Origin: Hymenobacter wooponensis
GTDB lineage: Bacteria; Bacteroidota; Bacteroidia; Cytophagales; Hymenobacteraceae
Direction of reading: 5' to 3'
Length of the DNA stretch: 64,000 bases
NCBI RefSeq assembly: GCF_004745865.1
Contig: NZ_SRKZ01000009.1
Span: 62,001-126,000 of the forward strand
In this document: one piece after another, positions 43,308-52,100 of the stretch
Layout of the letters: each line of letters begins with the position of its first letter
How positions within the stretch are numbered: position 1 is the stretch's first letter
Notes under the pieces: model-generated
What the model saw: only the letters and a program-made list of their open reading frames with translations
The model's database searches: none
Told to the model about the DNA's origin: nothing
Made by a program: the position numbers and the translations under genes

Positions 43308-44192
43308 ATGATTCCATCTTTAACTATGCTGCTTCGATGGCGTCGAGCCACGAGGCCGCCCGCAGGGTGCTTGCTCGGGATAAGCTTGCTTACTCGTCCC
43401 CAACACGTTTCCTTGCTTCTCTTGCCTGTTTTCAGCTTTATTCGCTATAGCACCGCCGGCCTGATATTGGCACTTGCTGGCTGCCGGTCATCCGCTCTGC
43501 CCCCCAAGTTTGCGGCTACTACCGGGTACCGCTCCCCGCGGCCGGTACAGCGCTTTGACACGACGAAATCCCTCTTAGCTCCTACACTGCCCTCTGCGCC
43601 GCAGAAGTGGGTACAGCCTGAAGTTCAGCCTGCGACCACAAACACTTCGGTCTACCCCCCTCCGAAAAAAAGGGAGCAGCCGACTCGGCTGGGTAGCTTT
43701 CAGCCCAAGCCAACGATTAAGGACACGGTAGGTGGCACCACTCAGCCGTTGGTTTCGCGTAGGCCCCGGGAGTATGCCTCCCCCAAGTTCTTCAGCGTCC
43801 AAACGTTGGTGCATTATGGGCTGCACTTTCTTTTTCCGGCTGTGTTGGCGCTTATTTTCTTTCCCGCGGTGTGGCAAACCGCCTACCTGATCATGCTTGC
43901 CACCATGATCATGGACCTGGACCATCTGCTGGCCAAGCCTATCTTCGACCCCTTGCGCTGCAGCATCGGGTATCACCCGCTCCACTCTTTTTATGCCATC
44001 CCGGTGTATACGCTGCTGCTCCTGCTACCAGTCACGCAAATTGCCGCCGTAGGCCTGCTGTTCCACCTATTCACGGATATGGTGGATTGCTTGTGGAACT
44101 TCAGCCACTGCCGCGCGTGCTACCTCAACTCCCGTATTTATGCCTTGCGCAGCTGGGTAAAGCGGCTCCTAGCCCGTGAGAGGGGTAAGTGA
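43308..44192 (+). CDS. DUF6122 membrane protein with lipoprotein-like N-terminal region
   Basis: A 294-residue frame. The C-terminal 130 residues are DUF6122: VHYGLHFLFPAVLALIFFPA, ATMIMDLDHLLAKPIFDPLR, YHPLHSFYAIPVY, and LFHLFTDMVDCLWNF, with histidines and aspartates spaced like a membrane metal-dependent hydrolase. Ahead of it is a proline/threonine-rich linker and a lipobox-like LILALAGCRSS at about residues 52-62. The true start is uncertain; the first 35 residues look non-native and a shorter start near the lipobox is likely. DUF6122 proteins are usually short, so the N-terminal addition is unusual. Confidence 0.65.
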   Translation: MIPSLTMLLRWRRATRPPAGCLLGISLLTRPQHVSLLLLPVFSFIRYSTAGLILALAGCRSSALPPKFAATTGYRSPRPVQRFDTTKSLLAPTLPSAPQKWVQPEVQPATTNTSVYPPPKKREQPTRLGSFQPKPTIKDTVGGTTQPLVSRRPREYASPKFFSVQTLVHYGLHFLFPAVLALIFFPAVWQTAYLIMLATMIMDLDHLLAKPIFDPLRCSIGYHPLHSFYAIPVYTLLLLLPVTQIAAVGLLFHLFTDMVDCLWNFSHCRACYLNSRIYALRSWVKRLLARERGK

Positions 44193-44547
44193 ATAGGCAG
44201 AGAGGAAGCCTGATGCATTCCCAAAAGTCTTCTAACAAGCTTGATCCGAGCCCTGCCCTACTTTGTGGCAACGACCATGATGATGGCTTGGGACCTCATG
44301 CCGGCCGCTTTCGTAGCGCTAGGCGCCGGCTTTGGCTTTGGATAATGAGAAGTACCGGGCGGGCGGCGGCGTCCCCACTACTGTACTGGCGAGGCTTGTA
44401 GGCAGAGGATGCGACGCAGTCGCGCTTTCCCCCGGCCATACGCACGGATCTGGTGCTGCCGTTTGCCTAAGCTACCCATTCATCCGGGCCATGTAGCGCG
44501 CCCCGCAGTGCCCGAGGCCTTCCCGGGCGAAAGATTACCCCTCATGG

Positions 44548-44566
44548 CTGGAAATTATGTAAGTAA
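44548..44566 (+). repeat. 19-bp direct repeat, copy 2
   Basis: CTGGAAATTATGTAAGTAA, matching 43072-43090 except one base. It lies 42 bases before the promoter of the TonB receptor gene. Confidence 0.6.
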
Positions 44567-44607
44567 CCGGGGTGATTAGTGTTATTTATAATCTTTCTAA
44601 ACAAATA

Positions 44608-44615
44608 TACCTTTG
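44608..44615 (+). promoter_or_regulatory. Bacteroidota -7 box for the TonB receptor
   Basis: TACCTTTG fits TAnnTTTG, in an AT-rich patch, 27 bases before the receptor start. A clear -33 TTTG is not seen. Confidence 0.5.
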
Positions 44616-44642
44616 TGCCACTATTCCACCTGAAGTCTCCTA

Positions 44643-46916
44643 ATGAGCTGTTCTTTTTACCCGACCATGGCTGGCCTACTGACCAGCTTTGCTTTTTCTA
44701 TTATTTCCCAGCCCGGGTTGGCCCAGCGGCTGCCGGCGCCCGACACTACGCATCACCAGAAGCTGAGCGAGGTCACCGTTACCGGCACGGCTCCCCATTT
44801 CGCCGCTCCCGTTGAGGGCACCACGCTCACGGCCGGCCGCCGCAACGAGCTTATCAGGCCGCGCGACGTGAATGCCAACCTGGCTCAGAACAATGTGCGG
44901 CAGGTGCTGGCCCGCGTTCCCGGCCTGATGGTGTGGGAAAACGACGGATCCGGTCAGCAAATTAACATTGCCACCCGGGGCCTGAGCCCTAATCGTAGCT
45001 GGGAGTTCAACACCCGGCAGAACGGCTACGACATGAGCGCCGACGCCTTTGGCTACCCCGAGGCCTATTACAATCCACCGATGGAAGCGGTGGAGCGCAT
45101 TCAGCTGCTGCGCGGCGGGGCCGGCCTGCAGTTTGGACCCCAGTTTGGTGGTCTGCTCAACTACGAGCTCAAACGTGGTCCCCAGGATAAAAAGGTGGAG
45201 GTGGAAACCAGCAATACAGCTGGCTCCAACGGCCTGTTCAACTCCTACAACGCCGTAGGTGGCACGGTAGGCAAAGTGAACTACTATGCATATTACCGCC
45301 ACCGACAGGGCGACGGCTGGCGTCCCTTTAATCAGTTCACCGTCGACGATGTGCATGCCAACGTACACGTGGCCTTGACCAAGCGTTTGACGCTGGGCGC
45401 GGAAGTCAGCTATTTGACCGATAAACTCCAGCAGCCGGGCGGCCTGACCGATGCGCAGTTTGCTCAGGATAGCCGCCAAAGTACCCGCGCCCGCAACTGG
45501 CTGAGCACTCCCTGGCTGATTCCGGCGCTGACGCTGGACTACCAGGCCGGCGAGCGGACCCGCCTGAGCGTGAAAACCTTTGGCCTGGTGGCCTCCCGCA
45601 ACAGCGTAGGCTTCGTGGCTGGTCTACCCGCGCCCGACACGGTAAACCGCCGCACCCGGCAGTTCGCCGCCCGCCAGGTGGACCGCGACGACTACCGCAA
45701 CCTTGGCGCCGAGCTGCGGCTGACGCAGGAGGTCCGTTTCCTGGGCCGCACCCACACGCTGGCCTCGGGCCTGCGGGCCTACCGCGCCACCACCTCCCGT
45801 CGCCAGCGTGGTACGGGCACCACCGGGTCGGACTTCGACCTGACATTAACCGGTAATGGGCGCTTCACCAACGAGTTTGATTTCACGACTACCAATGCCG
45901 CAGCGTTTGCCGAGTTACTGCTCCGCGCCGGTACGCGGCTGAGCGTTACCCCTGGGCTGCGCTATGATTACCTGCGCAATACCGGCAGCGGCTACTTGGG
46001 CCGGGCGGCCGATGGGACGAAAAACCGCCTTGCTGACCAGGCCAGCCGCCGCAACGTGCTGCTCTACGGTCTGGGCACCGAATTCCAGCTGTCGCCCACG
46101 ACCAATCTGTACGCCAACTATTCCCGCGCCTTCCGTCCCGTGCTGTTCGGTGACCTGGTGCCACCAGCTACCTCGGATGTCATCGACCCCAACCTGCAGG
46201 ATGCCCGCGGCTATACGGCGGAGGTGGGCTACCGCGGCAGCTTCCGGACCTGGCTGCGTTTCGACGTAGGCTACTTCTTCCTTAACTACGAGGACCGTAT
46301 CGGTGTCATCCGTCGTCCCGTACCCGGTGGCACGACTGGCCAGACCCAGCAGTTTCGAACCAACCTGGGCCGTACCCAGACCCACGGCTTGGAAGCCTAT
46401 GCCGAGTTGGACCTACTTCACTCGCTGACCAGCAACGTCAACCTGCCCCACCTGGATCTATTCGCCGCGCTCAGCCTGCTGGACGCCCGCTACGGGAACC
46501 TGCCCGTGACCACGCTCACGGGTACGGGCACCAGCACCCAAATCGTGGAAACCAACCTGAAGGGCAACTACGTGGAGAATGCCCCGCGTCAGACCCTGCG
46601 CACGGGTCTGACTTTCGCCCACAAGGGCGTGTCCGTTACTGGGCAGTTCAGCCACGTCGCCAAAGTGTATGCGGATGCCAGCAACACGGAGACTGCCCCG
46701 GCAACTGCCCAGACCGGCGTCATCCCGGCTTACCAGGTCGCCGACCTTTCCGCTACCTGGAAGCTGGGCCGCGACAGCCGCTACCGGCTGAGTGGGGGCG
46801 TGAATAACGTGTTCGACGCGCGCTACTTTACCCGGCGCTCGGGTGGCTACCCTGGCCCCGGCATCCTGCCCGCCGACGGCCGCACCTGGTTTGCGGGGCT
46901 GGGCCTCACGCTTTAA
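44643..46916 (+). CDS. TonB-dependent outer-membrane receptor (FecA-like)
   Basis: A 757-residue receptor that imports a ligand through a TonB-gated barrel. After a signal (SFAFSIISQPGLAQ) comes a short SEVTVTG TonB box region, a plug domain (NNVRQVLARVPGLMVWEND, NIATRGLSPNRSW, GGAGLQFGPQFGG), then a 22-strand type barrel ending with GVNNVFDARYF and AGLGLTL. The plug most resembles FecA-type iron(III)-dicitrate receptors. It has no carboxypeptidase-like N-terminal repeat. An intrinsic terminator follows, so it is probably transcribed alone. Confidence 0.88.
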   Translation: MSCSFYPTMAGLLTSFAFSIISQPGLAQRLPAPDTTHHQKLSEVTVTGTAPHFAAPVEGTTLTAGRRNELIRPRDVNANLAQNNVRQVLARVPGLMVWENDGSGQQINIATRGLSPNRSWEFNTRQNGYDMSADAFGYPEAYYNPPMEAVERIQLLRGGAGLQFGPQFGGLLNYELKRGPQDKKVEVETSNTAGSNGLFNSYNAVGGTVGKVNYYAYYRHRQGDGWRPFNQFTVDDVHANVHVALTKRLTLGAEVSYLTDKLQQPGGLTDAQFAQDSRQSTRARNWLSTPWLIPALTLDYQAGERTRLSVKTFGLVASRNSVGFVAGLPAPDTVNRRTRQFAARQVDRDDYRNLGAELRLTQEVRFLGRTHTLASGLRAYRATTSRRQRGTGTTGSDFDLTLTGNGRFTNEFDFTTTNAAAFAELLLRAGTRLSVTPGLRYDYLRNTGSGYLGRAADGTKNRLADQASRRNVLLYGLGTEFQLSPTTNLYANYSRAFRPVLFGDLVPPATSDVIDPNLQDARGYTAEVGYRGSFRTWLRFDVGYFFLNYEDRIGVIRRPVPGGTTGQTQQFRTNLGRTQTHGLEAYAELDLLHSLTSNVNLPHLDLFAALSLLDARYGNLPVTTLTGTGTSTQIVETNLKGNYVENAPRQTLRTGLTFAHKGVSVTGQFSHVAKVYADASNTETAPATAQTGVIPAYQVADLSATWKLGRDSRYRLSGGVNNVFDARYFTRRSGGYPGPGILPADGRTWFAGLGLTL

Positions 46917-46938
46917 ACAGCGTCCTACCAATTACGCG

Positions 46939-46969
46939 AAAGGGGGTGCTCCGTTGAGTACCCCCTTTT
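46939..46969 (+). terminator. Intrinsic terminator after the TonB receptor
   Basis: AAAGGGGGT (46939-46947) pairs with ACCCCCTTT (46960-46968), followed by T and a T-rich tail. Confidence 0.75.
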
Positions 46970-47052
46970 CTGTGTGGGTCAAAGCCGTGAATAGTTGGCA
47001 GCCCGGTATATTTACCTACCGCATTCCGGCTTGTTCTACCACCTATTCCTGT

Positions 47053-47979
47053 ATGGCAAAACATTACTTTCTACACGCCTTCTTCTGTTTCATTTGCCTG
47101 CCCGGGCTGGCCCAGCGGCCCAAGCCGGCAGCTGTCAACTTACCGCCGGCCGACACCGTGTATTTTGACCGTGACTGGGAGCGCACCGAGACCCTGGAAG
47201 AGGTTTCCTATGCTCGGATTGCCCGCCATGATGCTGCCGGCAAAACGGTGGGCACCGTGCGCGACTACTTCTATCCTTCCTGGAAAAAACAGTGGGAAGG
47301 AAAAATGGCCAGTGAAGCCCCGGACAAGCCCACCGGGCTGTGCTGCGGCTGGCACGAAAACGGCCAGATGAGTTTTCGCGGAACGTACGTGAATGGCGTA
47401 CAACAAGCTGATTTTCGCAGCTGGCATGAGGACGGCCGCGAAATCAAGTGTACATCCGTGCTGCAGGACGCGCTGCCCTTAAGCACGGCTTCCCTCCACT
47501 GCAGCAACTGCATGCACACCAGCCGGAAAGTATTCACGGTAGACCTGCCGGTCGGCACGGTCGGCATTATCTATAAGCTGGACGTGCGCGACGAAGGCCA
47601 GCCTCCTATTTCCTGGTCAACGGCGCTGGCGGTGGCAGCCGTGGCCAGCAGTGGGGGAACTGCGGCCCCCACCCTGCTGAGCACCGCGGCCACGGCCCTG
47701 ACCAAGCAAGGCAACAATGCTCCGCCCACGGTGAGCACCAAATGTCACTGGTACATTACCCCCGACGAGCGCGCGGCCCAGCAGTTTCTCGCTACCAAGG
47801 GCACCATTACCCGGGACAAAGTGTGCTTTCGGGCAGCAGAAAATACCCCCCAGGAAACCCGCCCCCTTGCGCTGCCGGCCGGTACCCGCCGTCTCTACGT
47901 GTGCGTGAACAATGACAACTATACCACCGATGCTACTGCTACGCTCAGCGTAACGGCACTGCTACAATCCTGTCAGTAA
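47053..47979 (+). CDS. Secreted MORN-variant repeat protein
   Basis: A 308-residue secreted protein with signal FFCFICLPGLAQ. Residues about 95-130 contain a MORN_2-type repeat (GWHENGQMSFRGTYVNGVQQ, then WHEDGREIKC) as in YwqK-family proteins. A cysteine pair HCSNC follows, and the C-terminal third is beta-rich. Function unknown. The start ATG 47053 puts the signal at the N-terminus; the frame open upstream belongs to the receptor's shadow. Confidence 0.65.
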   Translation: MAKHYFLHAFFCFICLPGLAQRPKPAAVNLPPADTVYFDRDWERTETLEEVSYARIARHDAAGKTVGTVRDYFYPSWKKQWEGKMASEAPDKPTGLCCGWHENGQMSFRGTYVNGVQQADFRSWHEDGREIKCTSVLQDALPLSTASLHCSNCMHTSRKVFTVDLPVGTVGIIYKLDVRDEGQPPISWSTALAVAAVASSGGTAAPTLLSTAATALTKQGNNAPPTVSTKCHWYITPDERAAQQFLATKGTITRDKVCFRAAENTPQETRPLALPAGTRRLYVCVNNDNYTTDATATLSVTALLQSCQ

Positions 47980-47988
47980 TGCTGTCCA

Positions 47989-48017
47989 CCCCTTGCCTGC
48001 GTTCAGGGGGCAAGGGG
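47989..48017 (+). terminator. Terminator-like hairpin
   Basis: CCCCTTGCC (47989-47997) pairs with GGCAAGGGG (48009-48017). A TTTTTT tract appears 12 bases after the stem. Moderate support. Confidence 0.45.
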
Positions 48018-48233
48018 AGCCAGCACCGTTTTTTCCTTACTCGACAGACTGCCGTGCGGCCCCGGCCGGTCCACGTAGTGTTGAGTTACCTGCTCACCAC
48101 TCCGAGCAGATAGTTGCAGTGCATCGAGGCGGGGTGCCAACTGCTGCCAACCATTGGTTATCTCTGCCCTTGATACGTTGGCCCCCCTGGCAGCCAGTCT
48201 ACACACTACATTTTCAAGCTGGTTGATCTTCAT
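48003..48233 (-). CDS. Small hypothetical ORF
   Basis: A 76-residue minus-strand frame from ATG 48233 (MKINQLENVVCRLAARGA) with a helical, charged first half and a low-complexity tail. No family recognised. It converges on the MORN gene. It may be spurious. Confidence 0.25.
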   Translation of the reverse strand: MKINQLENVVCRLAARGANVSRAEITNGWQQLAPRLDALQLSARSGEQVTQHYVDRPGPHGSLSSKEKTVLAPLAP

Positions 48234-48602
48234 ATAGGGAAGGGTCAATAGTAAAAACAATACGCGAAAAAAGAAGCTTGCTATAGAGCTACTCGCGTTA
48301 CGCTCCCTTCCCGGTTGCCTAAGGATAAACTATGCAACAAATTCCGGGGATGGTGTATCCGATATCAGGCCTACCTGCCTGCCTGCTCTAGTTGCCACCG
48401 CAGGTAGACCGGCTTACAAGCCCTGGCCGCAACAGCCTACGCACCCGAAGCCGGACCGGTGAACCGGTTTGACTTGGCAAGCTTCCCTCGGTTGTCAATC
48501 TTCTAACTTTAAACACCTTTTAGCAGGTGGAGTAGCTACAGTCCGTAGGGATATGGGCCTTACTGTCAGGCGCAAGGAGAAAGCAGGGTGTAGTACGGGC
48601 GG
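48234..48602. other. Intergenic region, nothing recognised
   Basis: 369 bases with no credible gene, hairpin with T-run or repeat noticed on either strand. Confidence 0.5.
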
Positions 48603-49541
48603 CTAGTAAAGTATGCCGTGTTCAGCTTGCACGGGCGCGGGCACCTGCTGTTCGCCCAGCATCTGGCGCAAATCAATCTCGATGCTGCGGCAGAGCGCCG
48701 TCATGGGCACGTCGTTCATGCGGTTCTCAAACGGGTCCTCGCTGATGTGGCCCACCAGCTCAATGGTGATGAACACCCAGGATACCAGCACGGAGAACGG
48801 CACGGTCAGCCAGTAGTGGCCATGACCCAGCTTCTCGAATTCGGCCAGCAAGCCCAGGGGCAGTAGGGCAATAAAGAGCCACACGAACACCAGACTGGAA
48901 AAAGCATACTGCCGGGGAAACGGCGTATTCTTGATGCGCTCACAGCCGCCCTGCAGGTTGGTCATCTCGCGTAGCTCTTCACACAGAGTACGCAGCTGCA
49001 ACTCACTGAACAGCCCTTCGGCCTCGCGCAGGGCCTGCGTTTGCCGCAGCAGCAGCTGAGCGGGTGGATTGGCCAGCTGTTGCAGCTGCGTGGCCTCGGC
49101 CGGGTCGAGCAGGGGTGCCACCTCCGCCTGCCAGCGCTCAGGCTGACGACGCAGGTGCAGGCGTAGCGCATTGACCCAGGCCAGCTGCCGGTACACCAGT
49201 TGTCGCTGAAACGCCAGCTGCGCTAGGGTGGTCGTCACCAGGTTGGCCGGCTGGGTATGGCCCAGCACCAGCATCGTCCAGCTGCGACTGCGGTTGACAA
49301 TCCCGCCCCACAGCTGGCGGGCTTCGGAAAAGCGACTATATGAGCTGCTGTTCTTGAAGCCCACGTAGAACGACACGGCCACGCCCACGATGCTGACCAG
49401 CTGCCAGGGCACGTCCAGCCAATGCCAGTGCAGCGGGCCGTAGAGCACGGCCAAGAGCAGATCGTAAGTCAGGAAAAGGAACACGTCCTTCCAGGAATGG
49501 CGCCAGATAACGCGCCAATGAATGTGCTTGCGAATATACAT
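48603..49541 (-). CDS. Bestrophin-family channel (inverted paralogue of 31054)
   Basis: A 312-residue bestrophin. It carries RKHIHWRVIW at the start, FYVGFKNSSSYSRFSEARQ, LWGGIVNRSRSW and the ISEDPFENRMNDVPMTALCR block. ATG 49541 gives the same N-terminus as the paralogue; the longer frame to 49610 adds non-conserved residues. It is last in a minus-strand run after DUF2231 and the multicopper oxidase, so it is probably part of a copper-stress operon. The two copies are close at DNA level, especially over the last 130 bases. Confidence 0.9.
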   Translation of the reverse strand: MYIRKHIHWRVIWRHSWKDVFLFLTYDLLLAVLYGPLHWHWLDVPWQLVSIVGVAVSFYVGFKNSSSYSRFSEARQLWGGIVNRSRSWTMLVLGHTQPANLVTTTLAQLAFQRQLVYRQLAWVNALRLHLRRQPERWQAEVAPLLDPAEATQLQQLANPPAQLLLRQTQALREAEGLFSELQLRTLCEELREMTNLQGGCERIKNTPFPRQYAFSSLVFVWLFIALLPLGLLAEFEKLGHGHYWLTVPFSVLVSWVFITIELVGHISEDPFENRMNDVPMTALCRSIEIDLRQMLGEQQVPAPVQAEHGILY

Positions 49542-49630
49542 AATGGGGTAAATCAGCCGCGCCAGGATAGACCACTCAAGTAGCGGCTCAGGAGGCAGCG
49601 GGCAAAGCAACGCTCTTGAGGGGCCCTCTG

Positions 49631-52093
49631 CTAGTAATGAAAGGTCAGACCGGCGCCCCAGCCATACTGGTTATCGTAGTTGGTGCTCAGCGAGGCGTAC
49701 TTGCTGACCATGTAGCGGAAGCCGAGCGTAAACTCCCGGTCCGTGTTGCCCCGGATGTCCATGAATACATTGTTACTCAGGGGCAAATCCCGGCGCTCGA
49801 GTTGCAGACGCACCTGACCAGTCAGATCAGAGCGTAACTCCGCGCGCACAAGGAGGGGGAGCAGATAATATACGCCGAGTTCGGTTTGCCGGCGGAAATT
49901 GATGTTGTTGTCTCGAGGACGGCCTTTTTCCAGGGCCGACCCACGTAACGTCTTGTTGTCCCGAAAATCATAGCCCACGAAGGCCGCCCAGAATTGCCGC
50001 TTATCGAGGTAGCGCAGCAAGTGGGTTTCGGTTTCGTAGTTTCCCTGGTAGTTGACCCGGCCCTCGAATTCCAGCGCGTTGCGGTTATTGGAAAGATTGC
50101 CTTCCAGGAAGGCCCCCTGAGAGTGGACCGATAAATCGAGCCAGGGGTAGACCGCATTGTCCTCGCGCTTAAGCATCTTGTAATTTCCCTTCGCGTACTC
50201 GTTCTGGGGGCTGGCGTCGTAGCTGATGATGCGGGCCATGCCGGCCATCATGTGGTAGAGGATGTGGCAGTGGAAAAACCAGTCCTGGTACTCGTTGGCC
50301 TCAAATTCGATGGTCACCGTGCCCATGGCCGGGATGTCGAAGGTGTGCTTCATGGGCGAGTAAGCGCCCTGGGCGTTGACCAGGCGGAAGAAGTGCCCGT
50401 GCAGGTGCAGCGGGTGGCGCATCATGGTCAGGTTGGTGAAGGTCATGCGCACGTTCTCACCCCGGCGAATGGGAATTTTGTCGGCTTCCGACAGGGTTTT
50501 GTTGTCGAACGACCAAATGTAGCGCAGCATGTTGCCGGTGAGCGTAAGCTTGATGTCGCGCCACTGCCGGGTAGAATCCAGGGTGGTCGGATTCAGGGCC
50601 CGCAGCTGGTTGTAGTTAAAGTCGCCGCCCGCGCTCCCCATGCTCATGCCAGCCATTCCACCGCCCATGTCCATGCCGGCCATGCTGCCGCCTTTGTCCT
50701 GCATGGTGCCCATGCTTTTACCGCTCTTTTCCTGCATGTTCATGGGCCGATTTTGGGGAGAGGGGGCCGTGCTGGCGGGCATGGTGCCGTTTTTCATATC
50801 CATCCCTTTCATAGAGGGGTCCGCGGGCTGCGTGGACTGCCGGCCGGCCGGCATATTCATGCCTTTCATCTCCCCACTGCCCCCTTTCATATCCATGCCC
50901 TTCATGCCGCCGTTAGGGTCCATCTGGCCGTTGCCGCCCATGTCCACACCGGTCATATTACCCATGCTGCCCATTTCCCGCATCATCTGGAAGTAGTTAA
51001 TGCGCGGCAAATCGGGCGCTTTCATCGGCTCGCCGGCTCCAAAGAAGCTGGACGAGTAGCCCGTGATGTCGTTGGCGGTGGCCCGCAGTTCGGCCGCGCC
51101 CGCGGGTGGAATGGTCACCAGCAGGTCGTAGGTTTCGGCCGTGGCAATTTCAAGCTTGCTGACGGGGAAAGGCTCCACGTTGATGCCATCGGCGGCGATG
51201 ACCTGCATGGGGCCGCCGGCATACTGCAGGTAGAAGTAGGAGGAGGCGCTGCCGTTAATGACGCGCAGGCGCACCACTTCCCCGGGCTTGGCGTCAGGGT
51301 AGTAGCTCTGCTCGCGGCCATTGGTGAGGAACTTGTTATAGTAGATGTCGGTGAGGTCCATGGCCGGCATGCGGCCCCACTCCTGCCGGACTTTGTCCTT
51401 GAAATAGCCGGCCGCAACAGCCTCGCCGTAGCTTTGCGTGGCGCCTTTCTGCACGGCAAACCACTCGCCGGCCCGCTTGAGGTAGCGCAGCACTTCCTTG
51501 GGTGGGTGGTCGGTCCAGTCGGAGAGCAGGAGCACGTACTCCTTGAGCTCGTACTTCACCTGCTTGGGCTGAATGACGATGGAGCCGTACAGCCCGTTCT
51601 GCTCCTGCAGCATGGTATGGGAGTGGTACCAATAGGTGCCGCTCTGGATCAGCGGAAACGTGAAGGTGTGCATGCCGCCCGGCTCAATGGGGGCCGTGTT
51701 AAGGTAGGGCACCCCGTCCTGGTCGTTAGGCAGCAGCAGCCCATGCCAGTGAATGCTGGTTTCCACGCTCATCTGGTTGTGTACCCGGATGATAGCCGTG
51801 TCGCCCTCAGTGAAGCGCAGCGTGGGGGCCGGAATCTGCCCGTTGATGGCAATAGCCAGGCGGGTTTTGCCGGTGTAGCTTACCTCCCGCTCATCCACGT
51901 ACAGGTCATATTCGACCCGGTGGCCGGCGTGGCCCGTGCGGGGCGCCACCACGTGGCCCCGCAGGTCCTGATCCGGGGGCGGGGTGGCCGGGCCATTGGC
52001 GGCCTTGCTTTTGGGCATGGCCTGGTGCTGGGGCGTTTGGGCGGCCAGGGAAAGCGAACCAAGCAGAAAGAGTAGAAGGGCAAATAATCTCAT
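49631..52093 (-). CDS. Multicopper oxidase CopA fused to a CopB-like barrel
   Basis: About 820 residues with signal LLFLLGSLSLAAQ. Copper sites are HWHG, WYHSH, HPLHLHGHFFRL and WFFHCHILYHMMAGM, covering the type 1 and trinuclear centres, so it should oxidise Cu(I). A methionine-rich insert (repeated KGMDM, AGMDM, GMSMG) lies between the second and third cupredoxin domains. From about residue 640 the chain continues as a separate domain with LDLSVHSQGAFLEGNL, VGYDFRDN and GVYYLLPLLVRAEL, which resembles the outer-membrane copper protein CopB. The gene follows the DUF2231 gene by seven bases. Confidence 0.88.
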   Translation of the reverse strand: MRLFALLLFLLGSLSLAAQTPQHQAMPKSKAANGPATPPPDQDLRGHVVAPRTGHAGHRVEYDLYVDEREVSYTGKTRLAIAINGQIPAPTLRFTEGDTAIIRVHNQMSVETSIHWHGLLLPNDQDGVPYLNTAPIEPGGMHTFTFPLIQSGTYWYHSHTMLQEQNGLYGSIVIQPKQVKYELKEYVLLLSDWTDHPPKEVLRYLKRAGEWFAVQKGATQSYGEAVAAGYFKDKVRQEWGRMPAMDLTDIYYNKFLTNGREQSYYPDAKPGEVVRLRVINGSASSYFYLQYAGGPMQVIAADGINVEPFPVSKLEIATAETYDLLVTIPPAGAAELRATANDITGYSSSFFGAGEPMKAPDLPRINYFQMMREMGSMGNMTGVDMGGNGQMDPNGGMKGMDMKGGSGEMKGMNMPAGRQSTQPADPSMKGMDMKNGTMPASTAPSPQNRPMNMQEKSGKSMGTMQDKGGSMAGMDMGGGMAGMSMGSAGGDFNYNQLRALNPTTLDSTRQWRDIKLTLTGNMLRYIWSFDNKTLSEADKIPIRRGENVRMTFTNLTMMRHPLHLHGHFFRLVNAQGAYSPMKHTFDIPAMGTVTIEFEANEYQDWFFHCHILYHMMAGMARIISYDASPQNEYAKGNYKMLKREDNAVYPWLDLSVHSQGAFLEGNLSNNRNALEFEGRVNYQGNYETETHLLRYLDKRQFWAAFVGYDFRDNKTLRGSALEKGRPRDNNINFRRQTELGVYYLLPLLVRAELRSDLTGQVRLQLERRDLPLSNNVFMDIRGNTDREFTLGFRYMVSKYASLSTNYDNQYGWGAGLTFHY

Positions 52094-52100
52094 CGGGTCG

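Larger units (their letters stand above)
44193..44642. other. Intergenic region, no clear gene
   Basis: 450 bases. It holds the second 19-bp repeat at 44548 and a promoter at 44608. Short frames are not convincing; a degraded gene is possible. Confidence 0.45.

Noticed and set aside
50252..52075. 607-codon plus-strand frame opposite the multicopper oxidase
   Set aside because: The His/Gly/Val-rich sequence mirrors the oxidase, which has all copper-site motifs on the minus strand.
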